Positions 1 to 12,400 of a stretch of 64,000 bases of DNA are shown piece after piece. The stretch spans positions 45,982,895-46,046,894 of the forward strand of contig CM054140.1 in the NCBI GenBank assembly GCA_028751875.1, written 5' to 3'. The stretch comes from Rapana venosa. Its lineage: Eukaryota > Mollusca > Gastropoda > Neogastropoda > Muricidae. The translations under genes and the position numbers were made by a program. The notes under the pieces were generated by a model. That model had not been told where the DNA came from, made no database searches, and saw only the letters and a list, made by a program, of their open reading frames with translations. How positions within the stretch are numbered: the stretch's first letter is position 1; every line of letters starts with the position of its first letter.

Positions 1-375
1 AGACAATTTGTTTGTCCTATAAATGGAGAAAACAGGTTGTTGTGCTAAGAGGTTGTCATGGAGGAAGAGACTCTCAACATTTTAAGGTATGCCAACTTTT
101 AGTTTAAGGCTCTTTGCTTACATCAGTATGCTGACACAAAGCTGTTGGCCCGAGCTGGGCATCTTTGGACTTTCTGTCTGATGACCAAATCAAGTTACAG
201 CTCATGGCTGGCTTGTCAGTGGCATCTCTGGTTGAGTGCCAAATTTGTATTCTTGTGTTTTCTGGTAGTAACCCTCACTCTGACTGACGTGTTTACTGAC
301 GATAGTACTGTAAATAAAAGCCTGTCAAAACACTACTACTTTAAACCATGGACTACAGTTAGTTTGTACACACAC

Positions 376-411
<36 letters not shown>

Positions 412-662
412 TTCTTTTTGCGTGTATATAATGTCACTTTTTGTGAAGAGATGCAAAACTGAGGACCATATGCATGCACACACACACACATACACACACA
501 TGCACACACACACACCCGCGCACACATCCACACATAGAATCAGAGAGAGAGAGAGAGAGAGAGATGTTGGTTTGAATGTGGGTGTGTCCATATCACCAAG
601 TAGTGAATGGACATTTAAACAAAAACAAAACAAACAAAAAAACCCACACGCACACACTCTCT

Positions 663-735
663 AATAATAATAATAAATGGAATTTCTATAGTGCTATATC
701 TTGCAGAGACAAATCAAAGCGCTTGCACTCAACTC
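663..735 (-). mobile_element. LINE/SINE 3' end with (att)n tail
   Basis: Contains taataataataataaatgga and then atctctatagtgctat-like sequence and caaatcaaagcgcttgcac. The tail lies on the low-coordinate side, so the element points to the minus strand. Confidence 0.6.
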
Positions 736-1251
736 ATTCTTACACTCTCTAAAGGGAAAAACCAGCTGGAAACAGAAATGAAATGAGACACAGCAACAAA
801 AGCTGAGTGGATGGTTGCTGTTACAGTGGAAGTGTCTTTATCCGTCATGAAAGCTCTCAAAGCCCAGATCTAACCCCCATCCATCTCCCTATGCCTTCAT
901 CCCCCTACCCCTTTCCTTTCATTATTCCTTCCTCCCTCACTTCATACGTTATACCAGTTCACACATCCCCTACCCCCACCCTCATCACCTTTCCTCCAAA
1001 CCAACGTAGAAGTACAGTGAAACTGATCATTCAAAAAGTCTATGATGTAAATTCCAATGACATTATCATTACCCCCCTGTGCAATAAGGTAATTCTTCAG
1101 GGTTATCATCACAATATTTACAAAGATAAAAGGGAATCATTTTAACTGGGGAAAAAAGGATCCAGGCATAAAGATACATGCAGAAAATACTGCCAACATG
1201 GGATTTTGCCATTACCACCCCCCCCCAAACCCCAGTCTCGTTATGACAACT

Positions 1252-1676
1252 TTGACTTGACTTGACTTTCCCATTAACTCCTTGAGGAGTCATTGGGTCA
1301 CTGCTCTGAATTTTTCAGAAGAGTATCATGGTCATGTTGAACCTGGCAGAGCATGCATACCCCTCTCCTGGCTAGGCAGTACTTTGAGTGCTGGGCATGT
1401 TTGTGCCATCCATGCCATCAGCCATAGCTGACCTACCCCTTTATGACAGGTGGATAGATTTTAACCTGTTCACAACATAATCTCCATGCATTTGTTCATA
1501 AGACCTGGCTTTATAATCTCAACCAAAGAAGGGAAATAAAGTAAACATGTATCAGTGGAGAAAAAAAGAAGTCTCCTCAGGTGGAGGCCTCAGTGGAGAC
1601 TTGAACCTGTGCCCCCAGTTACTGTCAGGTCATCGGCTTGATGTTCTAACCACAAGACCATTATGCCACTCACCAA
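1252..1676 (-). mobile_element. tRNA-derived SINE, family B
   Basis: On the minus strand the 5' end has a tRNA-like A box (taatggtcttgtggttagaa) and B box (aggttcaagtc). The 3' end is a (tcaag)n tail. Other copies of this family are at 20703, 22598, 40685, 50690 and 51905. Confidence 0.7.
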
Positions 1677-1682
1677 AAGCTT

Positions 1683-2545
1683 GCTGTAAGTGAACGAGCT
1701 GATGTGAACAAAAACCTCTGATGTTTTTGCTGTAAGTGAACAAGATGGGGAACAATCAGTTACTGTACCCTAAATTGTTTACTTACAACAAAAAACATCA
1801 AGGCTGAAGTAAAGATCAGTGTAGCCCTTGCAACCTCGGCCATCAAGCTGAACAGGATTTAGAAAAGCAAGGAGACCAGCTTCCCAACAAAGCTGAAGTT
1901 GTTTAGAGCTCTCATCATTTCCATTCTGCTGTATGGGTGTGAAAGCTGGACCTTGACTACAGAACTGGAAAAGAGAACTCAAGCCTTTGAAAAAAAAAGT
2001 CATTCAGAAAACCCCTACACATTTCCTGCTGGGACCACAGAATCAGCAGGCCAGTGTATCATGAAAGCTGGGCCACAGGAACCCCATCTGGCTGTTGCAA
2101 AGAGGAGGAAGCTGGCGTGGTTTGGTCATGTCACGCCTAACGTCATAACTCCCTTGCCAAGACTATCCTGTAGGGAGCACTACAGGGAGGAAAATGAAGG
2201 GGCAGACAGATGAAGAACTGGATGCAGAACATCAAAGATTAAACAAGCCTTGAGATGGTGCTGTTGCTTTGAAAGGCAGAGGACAGATCAGCCTGGAGTA
2301 AATCATAGATCAACGCATACCACTAAATTAGTCAAGGGACTGCTGATGCGGATGATGAAACAAGCTAATGTGAACCAAAACCTCTGATGTTTTTGCCGTA
2401 AGTAAACAAGATAACGTGAACCCAAAACCTCTCCAAACAAGACTATGAAAAATGAAACCTCTAGTGTTTTTGCAGTAAGTAAACAGGATGACGTGAAACA
2501 AAGCCTCTGATGCTTTTGCTATCAGTAAACAAAATCACATGAACC
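1683..2545. repeat. Minisatellite of ~46 bp units, split by a LINE fragment
   Basis: Units with the pattern gatgtttttgctgtaagt followed by aacaagatgatgtgaac occur at 1683-1744 and resume at 2359-2545, ending 70 bp before TTLL7 exon 1. Four units contain an exact GTAAGT hexamer (1686, 1732, 2398, 2475). Confidence 0.75.
1745..2358 (+). mobile_element. 5'-truncated non-LTR retrotransposon inserted in the minisatellite
   Basis: The frame reads KLKLFRALIISILLYGCESW and later RRKLAWFGHVT, the C-terminal part of a LINE reverse transcriptase of the same family as the element at 11865-12795. It has internal frame breaks and a gatgatga-type 3' end. A 6-bp AACAAG direct repeat (1739-1744 and 2359-2364) flanks it. 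Confidence 0.75.
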
Positions 2546-2614
2546 AAATCCATTCTAAACAAGGTAATGTAAAACTAACGCTCCAATCTGTTTTTGTGTT
2601 TCTTTTTGCTGCAG

Positions 2615-2842
2615 ACCTGTCACTGGCATCTCTGACTCACATCCCTCCGGCTCGGCGCAGCAGCACGGCGGTTCTGAACCCCCAGAGGGCGATAGAGGAG
2701 AGCCGGAAAATGCGGGGGATTGAGCTCAGCGCTGACGAACTGGCCAAGCACGACTCCAAGCCAATGCTGGCCAACGCCAAGAAAAAGAAGCGACGCAAGC
2801 ACAGCATCACGGCCAATCTGACCGGCACTCGCTATGACGTGG
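2615..2842 (+). CDS. TTLL7: TTLL7 exon 1 in window (N-terminus)
   Basis: The acceptor follows a pyrimidine run ending ctgcag at 2614; the donor is GG|gtgagt. The frame is open across the whole exon. The lysine/arginine cluster KKKKRRKHSITANL and TGTRYDV are typical of the TTLL7 N-terminus. The first candidate start is the ATG at 2710. About 31 codons before it are GC-rich and open (from DLSLASLTHIPPARR on), so either the start lies in an upstream exon or this part is 5' UTR. The exon ends in phase 1, which fits exon 2. Confidence 0.85.
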
Positions 2843-5802
2843 GTGAGTGTATTCAGTAGAGTTTTTGTTTTGTTTGGCAGTGGTGGTGTTTGTTGGCTGT
2901 GGTGGCTGGAGGGAAAGAAAACTGGTTCTCTCAGTGTTGTCTGGACCAGCTTTGAGAAGGTAGGGTTAAGAGAGAGTGGACTTCATGTAAAGGTTTGCTT
3001 CTTTGGTTTTCTTCTTAAAGGCAAAGATGTGGCTGTTTTTGCGGCAATTTCCTTTTACAGGAAAAAAAAGAAGAGTGTATCTGTTAAAGTCTGCCTAGAG
3101 AGATTAAATAAACATATCTTTTGATAAGCAGATGCAGCAGTTTAAACACACACATACATACACATTGACATTTTACCACTGTTATAATCTTACTGTAAAA
3201 CTTAAGTTTTGGGAGGAGGAGGGGATTTAAAAAAAATTCTTTTTAAAACGCTTAAATCTTAACAAGTCTTGAGTTTTACACATTTTGACCATTGATAACT
3301 CACTGTTATTTTAATGCATATCTTCTTCTTCTACACTCACTGTTATTTTAATGCATATCTTCTACGTTCTTTGAATGGCCTACATTTTTAGTCTGGTCTG
3401 GATGGTGAAGTCTGCAGTCTGCTACAGTTACTCTGCATATAAAATTTGCAACTTTGGACCAAAATGCTTGTATGTAATACATTAGGGTGTTAAGATACAC
3501 CAACAAAAAACATTTGTCAAAATGTAACATTTTAACCCTCTTGTCCCCGATCCGGCCGCAGCCGACAGTAACGGAGGCTGCTGCTAGATTCCAATACGAC
3601 CGCAGCCGACAGTTGGTGCTGCCCACGTGGGCAGTACTTTTCCATCACACACAGACCTCGTGGTTTTCACACTATGTGTCTGAAAATTGGTGGGGCGATG
3701 CAGGGAGGGTGTCAGACGGTGCCAGTGATAAATTTAGACCACTAACATGCGTGAGTGGGGAGGGAAGGAAGAAATAACAGCCAGTGACCGGAACGCTTTT
3801 CAATGGTGCAGCGTGGCGGAAAAAAATGGCGTTTTCTTTCATAGCAGACGATTCATCTGATTAGCGAGACGATAAATTGAATGTTATTGTCTTGGAAGTA
3901 GAAACATTTGAACGAGAATTATTAAGTTAGTCCGATATTAAGTGATTACGAGGAAGAGGAGGAAGGAAATGCTGCAGTTAGGGAGAAGAGTGAGCCAGAA
4001 AATAACGAGCTACAGGGCACATTCCTGACCTGTGCTACACACGCTGACTGTGGAGAAATTTGACCTCCCGGCCGGTCCGCGGCATAGACGCCTGAAAGTG
4101 TGATGCCTTTTGACTGTTTTATCATTATTACCACACTTTTGCTTTGAAACTGGAATGGCAGAAATGAACAGATATGCTGATAATGAAAATAGCGAGAAGG
4201 AAAATAAAATAGGTCTCCCGTCTGCCAAGGTTGGACGGGTGAGAGCAATGGGTACACCCCCCCCCACCCCCCCCTCCCAACACCCACACATCCATAATTT
4301 GTGCTTTTTGTGATGTTATGTGACCCTGTGCCACCACTACGACTACTTTAGAGACTACCAACCTTAAAATTTTGTAGAGTTACAGAAGTTCTGTGTTGTT
4401 TCGAATTTGTCACACCTGTGCTGTGACAATGGTGACAGTGTGACAGTCATGTACAATAATACACTTCTGTACACTTAACAAACATGTGGTAGCACACGCA
4501 GATATGAACTGCAGTATAAAGGTCACATGTCGATTGAATATGACTTGTTTTCAAAAGAAAAAATAGTTAAACAAAACTTCTGTCTCCTCGAGACATACCA
4601 TAAAACAACAGGTGCTATGGGGACATTGTGTGACACACCCTTGAAGTACTATTGCACATAACTATTGGTAAACACATCAGCTGGGTATCACTTCATTATT
4701 CGACACTAATATGCTTGAACTATTGTCAAATCCATGCAGGATTTGCTGTTTTATCATATATACCATATTTTTACCTGTGATTGGTGACAAATAAGGTGAC
4801 AATGACAAGACATCTGGTGACCAGACACATAAACTTGCACTTAAATGCAAGTACAAAGACATGCCTAGCTTGTGACAAAATTTCAGCTTGATAACTTGTC
4901 ATGCACACACACAATTGCCTTAGGAGTAAAGTAAGTCAGATGGAGGTAGAAAACCTAAAAAGAATTCAAAATCTACAGGCAGTTTAGCTCTGTAGAATCC
5001 AACAACAAGAGGGTTAAAACATTCTTATGGAGCTTACTTCCAAAAATAAGAAGGAAGGTGGCAGTAGATGTTCCCCTGCCTTGCAAGTAAACTGTGAGGT
5101 TCTAGAATTGATTTCCAGTCTTGCCCTTTCTTCCCAGTTTTATGGAAAAATTGAACAGAATGTCAAAGTCTTTTAAAGGATACTCTAAACCAGTCAGACC
5201 TGTGTGCTTATGGGCTTGTGCATGTCAGCAGAACCATTGACAGTTGAAAATCAGACAGAGCAGGGAGGTACCTCCGGACTGTCCTGGAATAATTGGTTGG
5301 TCCAATTTCCAATGGTATGTATGTTAGTCCGTCGTTTTCGACGATGACCTCCAAAACAGCAGAGGATGCAGCTGCTGTTTCGGAAACTGGGCAGAAATTT
5401 GATTATAGTGGAGATGCCTTGCCCACAGTACATCCCCACTCTCTTGGCCAAGTGGGCATAAGGACAGTCAGCGTTGGAGATGTTCTTCAAAGGCCAACCA
5501 GCCCCCAGGGCTGCAGCACATAAGAACTGTGCGAGTCAAGCCTCCTAGTCAGAGAGTCATAGTCAATCACTAAAGACTAAGCTGTAAAGTGGAATTCCAT
5601 GAGTGGAAAAGCCACTGGTCATACAGCCTCTCACTTTGCTGTTGCCCCCAGCGTCAGTGGTTTAATCAAGAACTGTGATAAACCCCAGGTGCTGACGGCT
5701 AAAATCTGAAGTCAGAATGCAGCTACCTTAATGGTGGGCAAAATGGTTGCATATGAAAAAATCTCACCATTGGTGATCCTCAGAGCGCTAGCCTAGGAAC
5801 AC

Positions 5803-5840
<38 letters not shown>

Positions 5841-6143
5841 ACATCCCTAAAAAAACAACAACAACCCAACAACAACAACAAAACCCAATTGATCACCAGT
5901 GATTGAAAATTGAAGGGAAAGAAGCGATAGGAGTTATGTTGGTATACCACAGGATTTCTAGATAGATCCATCTCAACAAACCTTGGCATTTGCCTGCCTG
6001 TGTCTTACAGTTCGGCAGATGGCGGAGAAAGTGGGCTTTACTGTCGCGAAGGACGATGATCCAACTTCGTAAGTCTGCTTTGTTTTCCTTTTTCTTCTTT
6101 GGTTTTGTTTGTTTGTTTTGATGTGAGTGTGTGTGAGTGTGTG

Positions 6144-6175
<32 letters not shown>

Positions 6176-9100
6176 AATGCATGTGTGTGTGTACATGCGT
6201 GTGTGCATACATGTGCATGTGTGTGTGTCTGTGAGTGTGTGTGTACATGTACAGGCATGCATTCTTTGAAAGGCTACTGGAGCTAGTGATATAACTACAC
6301 TACTTCAGACTTTTTGCTCAGCTAATGTGACAAAGTCTGACACAAATGAAGAGAGCTGGGGGGGGGGGGGGGGGGGGGGGGGAGATTGCTAGCACAATGG
6401 GCTTTAAACCAGCTCTTGGTAGAGACTAGCGTGGTAAAGTATAACCATTTTTACATAAAATGTTTATCGATTTTCAGATATCTCATTTTATTTTGGGTCA
6501 GTCAGATTAGGTCTTTGACGTCTATTTATCCATTCACATGTATAAAGATTTTTCAGTTTATATGTATATGGGTGGGTGTTGTTGTTTTTTTACAATTTCA
6601 GCTATTTGATTTGGAACGACTGCTTCGTGTCCACGGATCGCGTGTCGGAACTGAAGCCCTACCAGCGCCTGAACCACTTTCCGGGCATGGGGGAGATCTC
6701 TCGCAAAGACTGCCTGGCCAGGAATATTATGAAGTGAGTGCTGTCCTTTCTCTCTCTCTCTCTCACACATGATATTGACGACCTCAGGCTGCTATGCCCA
6801 TTATGTAAGCAAGCAGAGGAGGATGAAGTACATTTTGTGTTGTGCTGTCCAGTATTAGAGGATGTTAGGCAGAACTACATCCCTGTTAAATATAGTAGAC
6901 AGCCTAATTTATTTATACGCTGTTTACTCCTGGCATCAAGTCATCCTGAGGTTGTGCGCAGCCTCACTTTATATTTGTGTAAAGCTTTCAGAATAAGAGA
7001 GATAATGTTATCCTAAGTGACATTTTTGTAGCTGACTTTTTGTTATACAGTAACATGTTGTCATTTTTTTACTATTGCTTTTACCCCCACCAAAATACTA
7101 AGCAGTTCGGCAACCCCCTTCATATATGGGCCAATGGCCTTTTTGTGAATAAATGATTAGAGTTCGAGTTCAAGTTCTCTGTCTCTCTCCATCTCATTGT
7201 CTCTGTCTGTCTGTCTGTCTGTGGATGTCATTGTCTTTTGCTCCCTGTCACTTTCCCTTATGATGTCTCTGGCTTGTTTCTTTCACCCCCTCTGCCTCTG
7301 AATTCTTCCCCCTTTGCTTGCGGTCTCTGGATCTGGCATGCATTTTCTTGCACTCTCTCATTTTCTTGTTATTGCTCTCTTTAGTTTACTCTTGGCTCCT
7401 GTCTCTCCTTCTAGACTCTTTTCTTCTTCTTCTTCTCTCTCTCTCTCTCTCTTTCTCTGGGTGTGTGTGGTGTGTGTGTGTGTGTGTCCCTCTCCACCCT
7501 CTCTCTCCCCACTCTCTCTCTGTGTACTTTGTCTCACTCACTCTCCTTCCCACTTCGCTCTTACTTGCTTTCACTCTTTTTTCTTTCTTTTTTTTACACT
7601 TTCTCTCTCTCCCCCTCTCTTCTTCCTCTCTTTCTCCTTTCTTTTGGTCTCCTTTTTCCCCACCCCTCCCCTCTTCCTCAAAAGGAGAAGAAACAGAAAA
7701 AGGATAAAGAGGAGAAGAACATAAACAACAACAATGCAGATGAAAAACAAGAACAATGAGGGAAAAAGAGCCACCAACACCACCTCTATCACAGCCAGAA
7801 CCACCACCACCACCACAAATATCTACCATCCATTACCTCCCCCCTTTTTTTTCCACGACGATGTGCAGGATGCAGAAATCTTTCCCGGAGGAGTACAGCT
7901 TCATCCCCAGAACGTGGATTCTGCCCGCTGACTACGGCCTGCTGCAGAACCACGCCAAAGACATGCGCGCCAAAAAGAAGTTCAGGACCTTCATCGTCAA
8001 GCCAGCCAACGGAGCCCAGGGCCACGGGTCAGTGTGGTGGTGGTGGTGGTGGTGGTGGTGGTTTAGATGATGCATGTGTGGTGTGTGTGTTTGTGTGTGT
8101 GTGTGTGTGTGTCCTTAAAAGAAGTTCAGAACCTTCATCGTCAAGCCAGCCAATGGAGCCCAGGGCCACGGGTCAGTGTGCTGGTGCTGGTGCTGGTGGT
8201 GGTTTAGATGGTGTATGTGTGTGTGTGTGTGTGGGGGGGGGGCTGTGTGTGAGTGAGTGTGTGTGTGCGCGCCAAAAATAAGTTCAGAACCTTCATCGTC
8301 AAGCCAGCCAACGGAGCCCAGGGCCACGGGTCAGTGTGCTGGTGCTGGTGCTGGTGGTGGTTTAGATGCTTTTGGTGTGTGTATGGGGGGTGGGGGGTGG
8401 GGGTGGTCAGTGTGTGTGTGTGGGGGGGGGGAGGTGTGTGTGTCCCCCCAAAAAGTTCAGAACCTTCATTGTCAAGCCAGCCAACGGGACTCAGGGCCAC
8501 AGGTCAGTGTTTTGTTGTTGGTGGTGGTTTAGATTGCATGTGTGTGGGGGGGGGGGGGGGGGGGGTGGGGGGGTGTATGTCCCTAAAAGAAGTTCAGGAC
8601 CTTCATTGTCAAGCCAGCCAATGGAGCTCAGGGTCATGGGTCAGTGTTTTGCTGTTGGTGGTGATTTACATGTGTGCGCGTGTGTGGGGGGGTGGTGGTA
8701 GGTGGGTGTTTGTATATGTGGGGGGAGGTGGGTAGGCATGTGTGAATTTGGGGGTGAGTGGGTGTGTGGGTGGATGTGTGTGGGGTGTTGATGTTGGTGC
8801 GTGTGTTGTGTGAGGGGGGGAGGGAATGTTTGTGGGGGGTGGGGGTGTGGAGGGTTCTGTGTGTGTATTGGTGTGTGTGTGTGCAGGTGCGTGCATGTAT
8901 GTGTGTGTGTATTCAAATGCATGCATACACATGTGTGTGGCCATACAAAACTTTGAACAATACAGGTTGTTTTTTTTTGGGGGGATGGGGATATAAATTC
9001 CACAATAGAAACAAAATTTACCAGGATCTAATGAATAAAGATCGCTTTTCATACATCGCCTTTCTGAACATATGTACAACAGTCAAGGGCTTTGAGAGGC

Positions 9101-9427
9101 AATAACTATGTGATGGGAAGTAACCTCTTTTAACAGCAAGTCAACAAAGGACAATTTTTTTTTTCAAAAGACATGCTCAACAAAAAAGTAATTTCCAAGG
9201 GAAACATTTTCTGTTACTATAATTGGAAGTAATCAGAGCTATGACTTGCATTAGATTTTTTTCTTCTAGTGTTTTGTTTTAATGCTTTTATGTCTGTTTG
9301 TAAATGTGTACTTGCATGTGGTTTGCTTTCTAGCATTTCTCTCTTTAATAGTTCATGCCTTTGTGTGTAGAAGTAGTATCTTCAGTTTAACATCTATTCA
9401 CATTTAGTGATTTTAGACAACAAACAA

Positions 9428-9467
<40 letters not shown>

Positions 9468-12400
9468 CAAGTGAGATTCTAAAGTAACAAGAACAGTTAA
9501 TCAATACTGAAACAATGTCAAACATTGGAATCAAAAGATTTTTTTTTGTTTTGTTTTTTTTAGTGTTTAAATGTTACTTGCATGTGGTTTGCTTCCTAGC
9601 ATTTCTCATCTTATTATTACACATCGTGCTCTCATTGTCTTTCTCTTCTACACCACCAATATCACATTAAATTAAGAAAAACATCAAAATAATTACATCA
9701 TCACACACGCAGCATCACAAGCAACGAACATTGAACCAATGTTATTGAAACAATGTCTAATGAATTGTGAATAAAAGATCTGTAATACCTTATAATTAAA
9801 ATATCAGAATCATATTAATCTAAACATGTAAAACGATGTTCACAAGAATAGGCTTGTAGTGATAGCCTGTGTGCTTGCATGTGTGCGTGTGTGTTTGTGT
9901 GTGTGCGTGCGTGCAAGCACACATGTATGTGTGATGTTTTCTCTATCTTCAGCTCACCTTTCAACACTGACCTTTGTCTGTCACCAGGATCAGCCTGTAC
10001 AGAAACGCGGAGAAGATCCCGCCCAGCGAGCACTTCATCGTGCAGGAGTACATCGACAAGCCCTTGCTGCTGGACGGCTACAAGTTCGACCTGCGCGTCT
10101 ACGTCCTCATCACCTCCTGCGATCCCCTCAGACTCTTCCTCTTCAACGATGGCCTGGTGCGCCTGGCCACAGAGAAATACATGGCTCCTCAGGAAAATAA
10201 TATTGTGAGTGGAAGAGAAAAAAAGAAAAGATGTTTTGCAGAATTTTTTGTTGTTTGTTGGTTAAATGTTTAAAAAAAAAACGTATGTATGGTATATTGT
10301 GATGGTAGCAGGCTCCAGGCCAGAATGGCTGGGAGAAAGCTTGTTGGTGGATTATATTATTGGCGAGATTACGGACTTAAAAGATCGATTCAGAAATATG
10401 TATGTATACATTTGCTGTCTGTCCATTGTCCACTTACCCAAGGCCTCTCTCTCTCTCTCTCTGGCTTTTTTTAAAGACAAGTGTTAAAAAATTTGTAATG
10501 GTCTCGAATTAAATTGATTTGTCATTGTCATTGTCATTGTCGTCTCTCGTGTTATCATTCTCGTGTTTCTCTCTCTCTCAACGATGAAGTGTGCCGTAAT
10601 TTTGCTTGTTATTTAATAGCATTTAACTTAGAGGCCTGTTAATTTCGTGAGAACATTTTATCAATGCATCAGTCTGTATGTTAACTTTTGTTCTTTCATT
10701 TTTGATCTTCACCATGGGTTTGTATTTCATATCATGTTCGTACCCTTCATAAGGGCATTGGCCTATAAATGAATAAACAATCCCAATCCCAATCCGAATC
10801 AAAACAGAATGATGATAACTGCCTTGTGTTTGCTCAACAGAAGTTTAAATTTGGATCGGTCTCTTTTTAAACTGACTTGATAGTGTGCATGTATGTGTGT
10901 ATCCAGATGTGTAAGTGCATGTGTGTGTTTGTGTGTGTTCAGTTTTACATATCTTCACTTCAAGTGCTGTTAGACCTTTCTGTAAGAGCACACACACGTG
11001 TGTGTGTGTGTGTGTAAGTTAATGTATGCGTGCATATCTCATCCTTTTCGAATTTTCACCTGCGCGGTTTTTTTTCCTTTCTGCAGAGCCATCTGTATAT
11101 GCACCTGACCAACTACTCCGTCAACAAACATAACGAGTTCTACGAGCGCAACACGGGCACTGACTCCGGCAGCAAGCGCTCCATCCGCTACTTCAACGAG
11201 TACCTGCGCCACAATGACATTGATGTGGCCCTCTTGTGGCGCAACATAGCCGACATGATCACAAAGACGCTCATTGTGGGCGAGCCCCACTTGTTACACG
11301 CCTACAGAATGTGTCGGCCTGGCGTGCCGCCGCACAGTGACAGTGTGTGCTTTGAGGTGCTGGGTTTCGATGTCATGATTGACCGGAAGCTGCGGCCTTG
11401 GCTGATTGAGGTGAGTGTGTGCTACAAGGGGGGAGGGATGGTTGAAAAGTAGGATTTTTTGTGGTTTTTTTGTTTGTTTCTTCTTTTTCTTCACCAAACG
11501 CTCAGACAGCGACTATTGTTGTCTGTTATATGAATGAAAATGTGTCGCGCTGCCGTTAAGCGCCTGACACATCAGGCCCAGCGCCTCCAACGCTGGCATA
11601 AAAGAGAATTGTTATCTTTTAAGTCTTTCTTGGGAAAAAAGGCAGGAGAGTGGACCAAGAAGGCAGACAATAGATGAGGAGGGGGTAACAGGAAGAAAAG
11701 GAACAAGGTATAAACAAAGAGATTGATAGAAAAGAGGACATTTCTAGCACAGAATTTCCAGAATGTGGGGATGCTGTTTATACTGACAGGCCCCCAGTAT
11801 CCCCACGAGGGATTTATCATTTTGTTTTTCTTTTGTTTTTGTTTTATTATTAGTGTATTGACAGGATGCCTGTTATCTCCAGTCCTGTTCAATCTGTTCT
11901 TGGAAAACATCATGAGAGAGACCCTCCATGACTTCCACTCTACCATCTCCATTGGCGGCAGACCCCTCAACAACTTACGGTTTGCCGATGACATTGACCT
12001 CATGGGCGGAAGTAACACAGAGCTGCAAGATCTTACGACCAGACTTGAGAACAGAGCTGGAGCATATGGGATGGAGGTGAGCTCGGAGAAAAGTAAAGTA
12101 CTTGTGAACAGCACGAGCGATGCCACCGCTAAAATTTACATGAACGGCCAACAACTGGAGGAGGTAGATGCTTTTAAATACCTCGGCGCTACACTCACAA
12201 AGGACGGGCGATCGACGACAGAAATCAAAGTCAGAATAGCCATGGCAACATCTTCCATGACAAAACTCACCACCATATGGAAAAGTAAAGAGATCAGTTT
12301 CCCAATCAAACTAAAGCTCTACAAAGCCCTAATTCAGTCAATCCTGCTGTACGGAAGTGAAACCTGGACATTGACTGCTGAAACAGCAAAGCGAATCCAG

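Noticed and set aside
58..86. Possible short first coding exon (ATG GAG GAA GAG ... followed by gtatgc)
   Set aside because: It would leave two bases, while exon 1 at 2615 needs one, so the phase does not fit; no other support.
7314..7829. Long open frames on both strands (136 and 147 codons)
   Set aside because: Pure low-complexity translation of CT/GA-rich intron sequence.
8028..8680. Exon-4 copies as real alternative exons
   Set aside because: They lack the 5' part of the exon and a clear acceptor, and reading through meets a TGA; treated as duplicated exon/intron borders.
8204..9105. Several His/Thr/Pro- or Gly/Val/Trp-rich open frames
   Set aside because: Translations of TG/CA and G-rich repeats.
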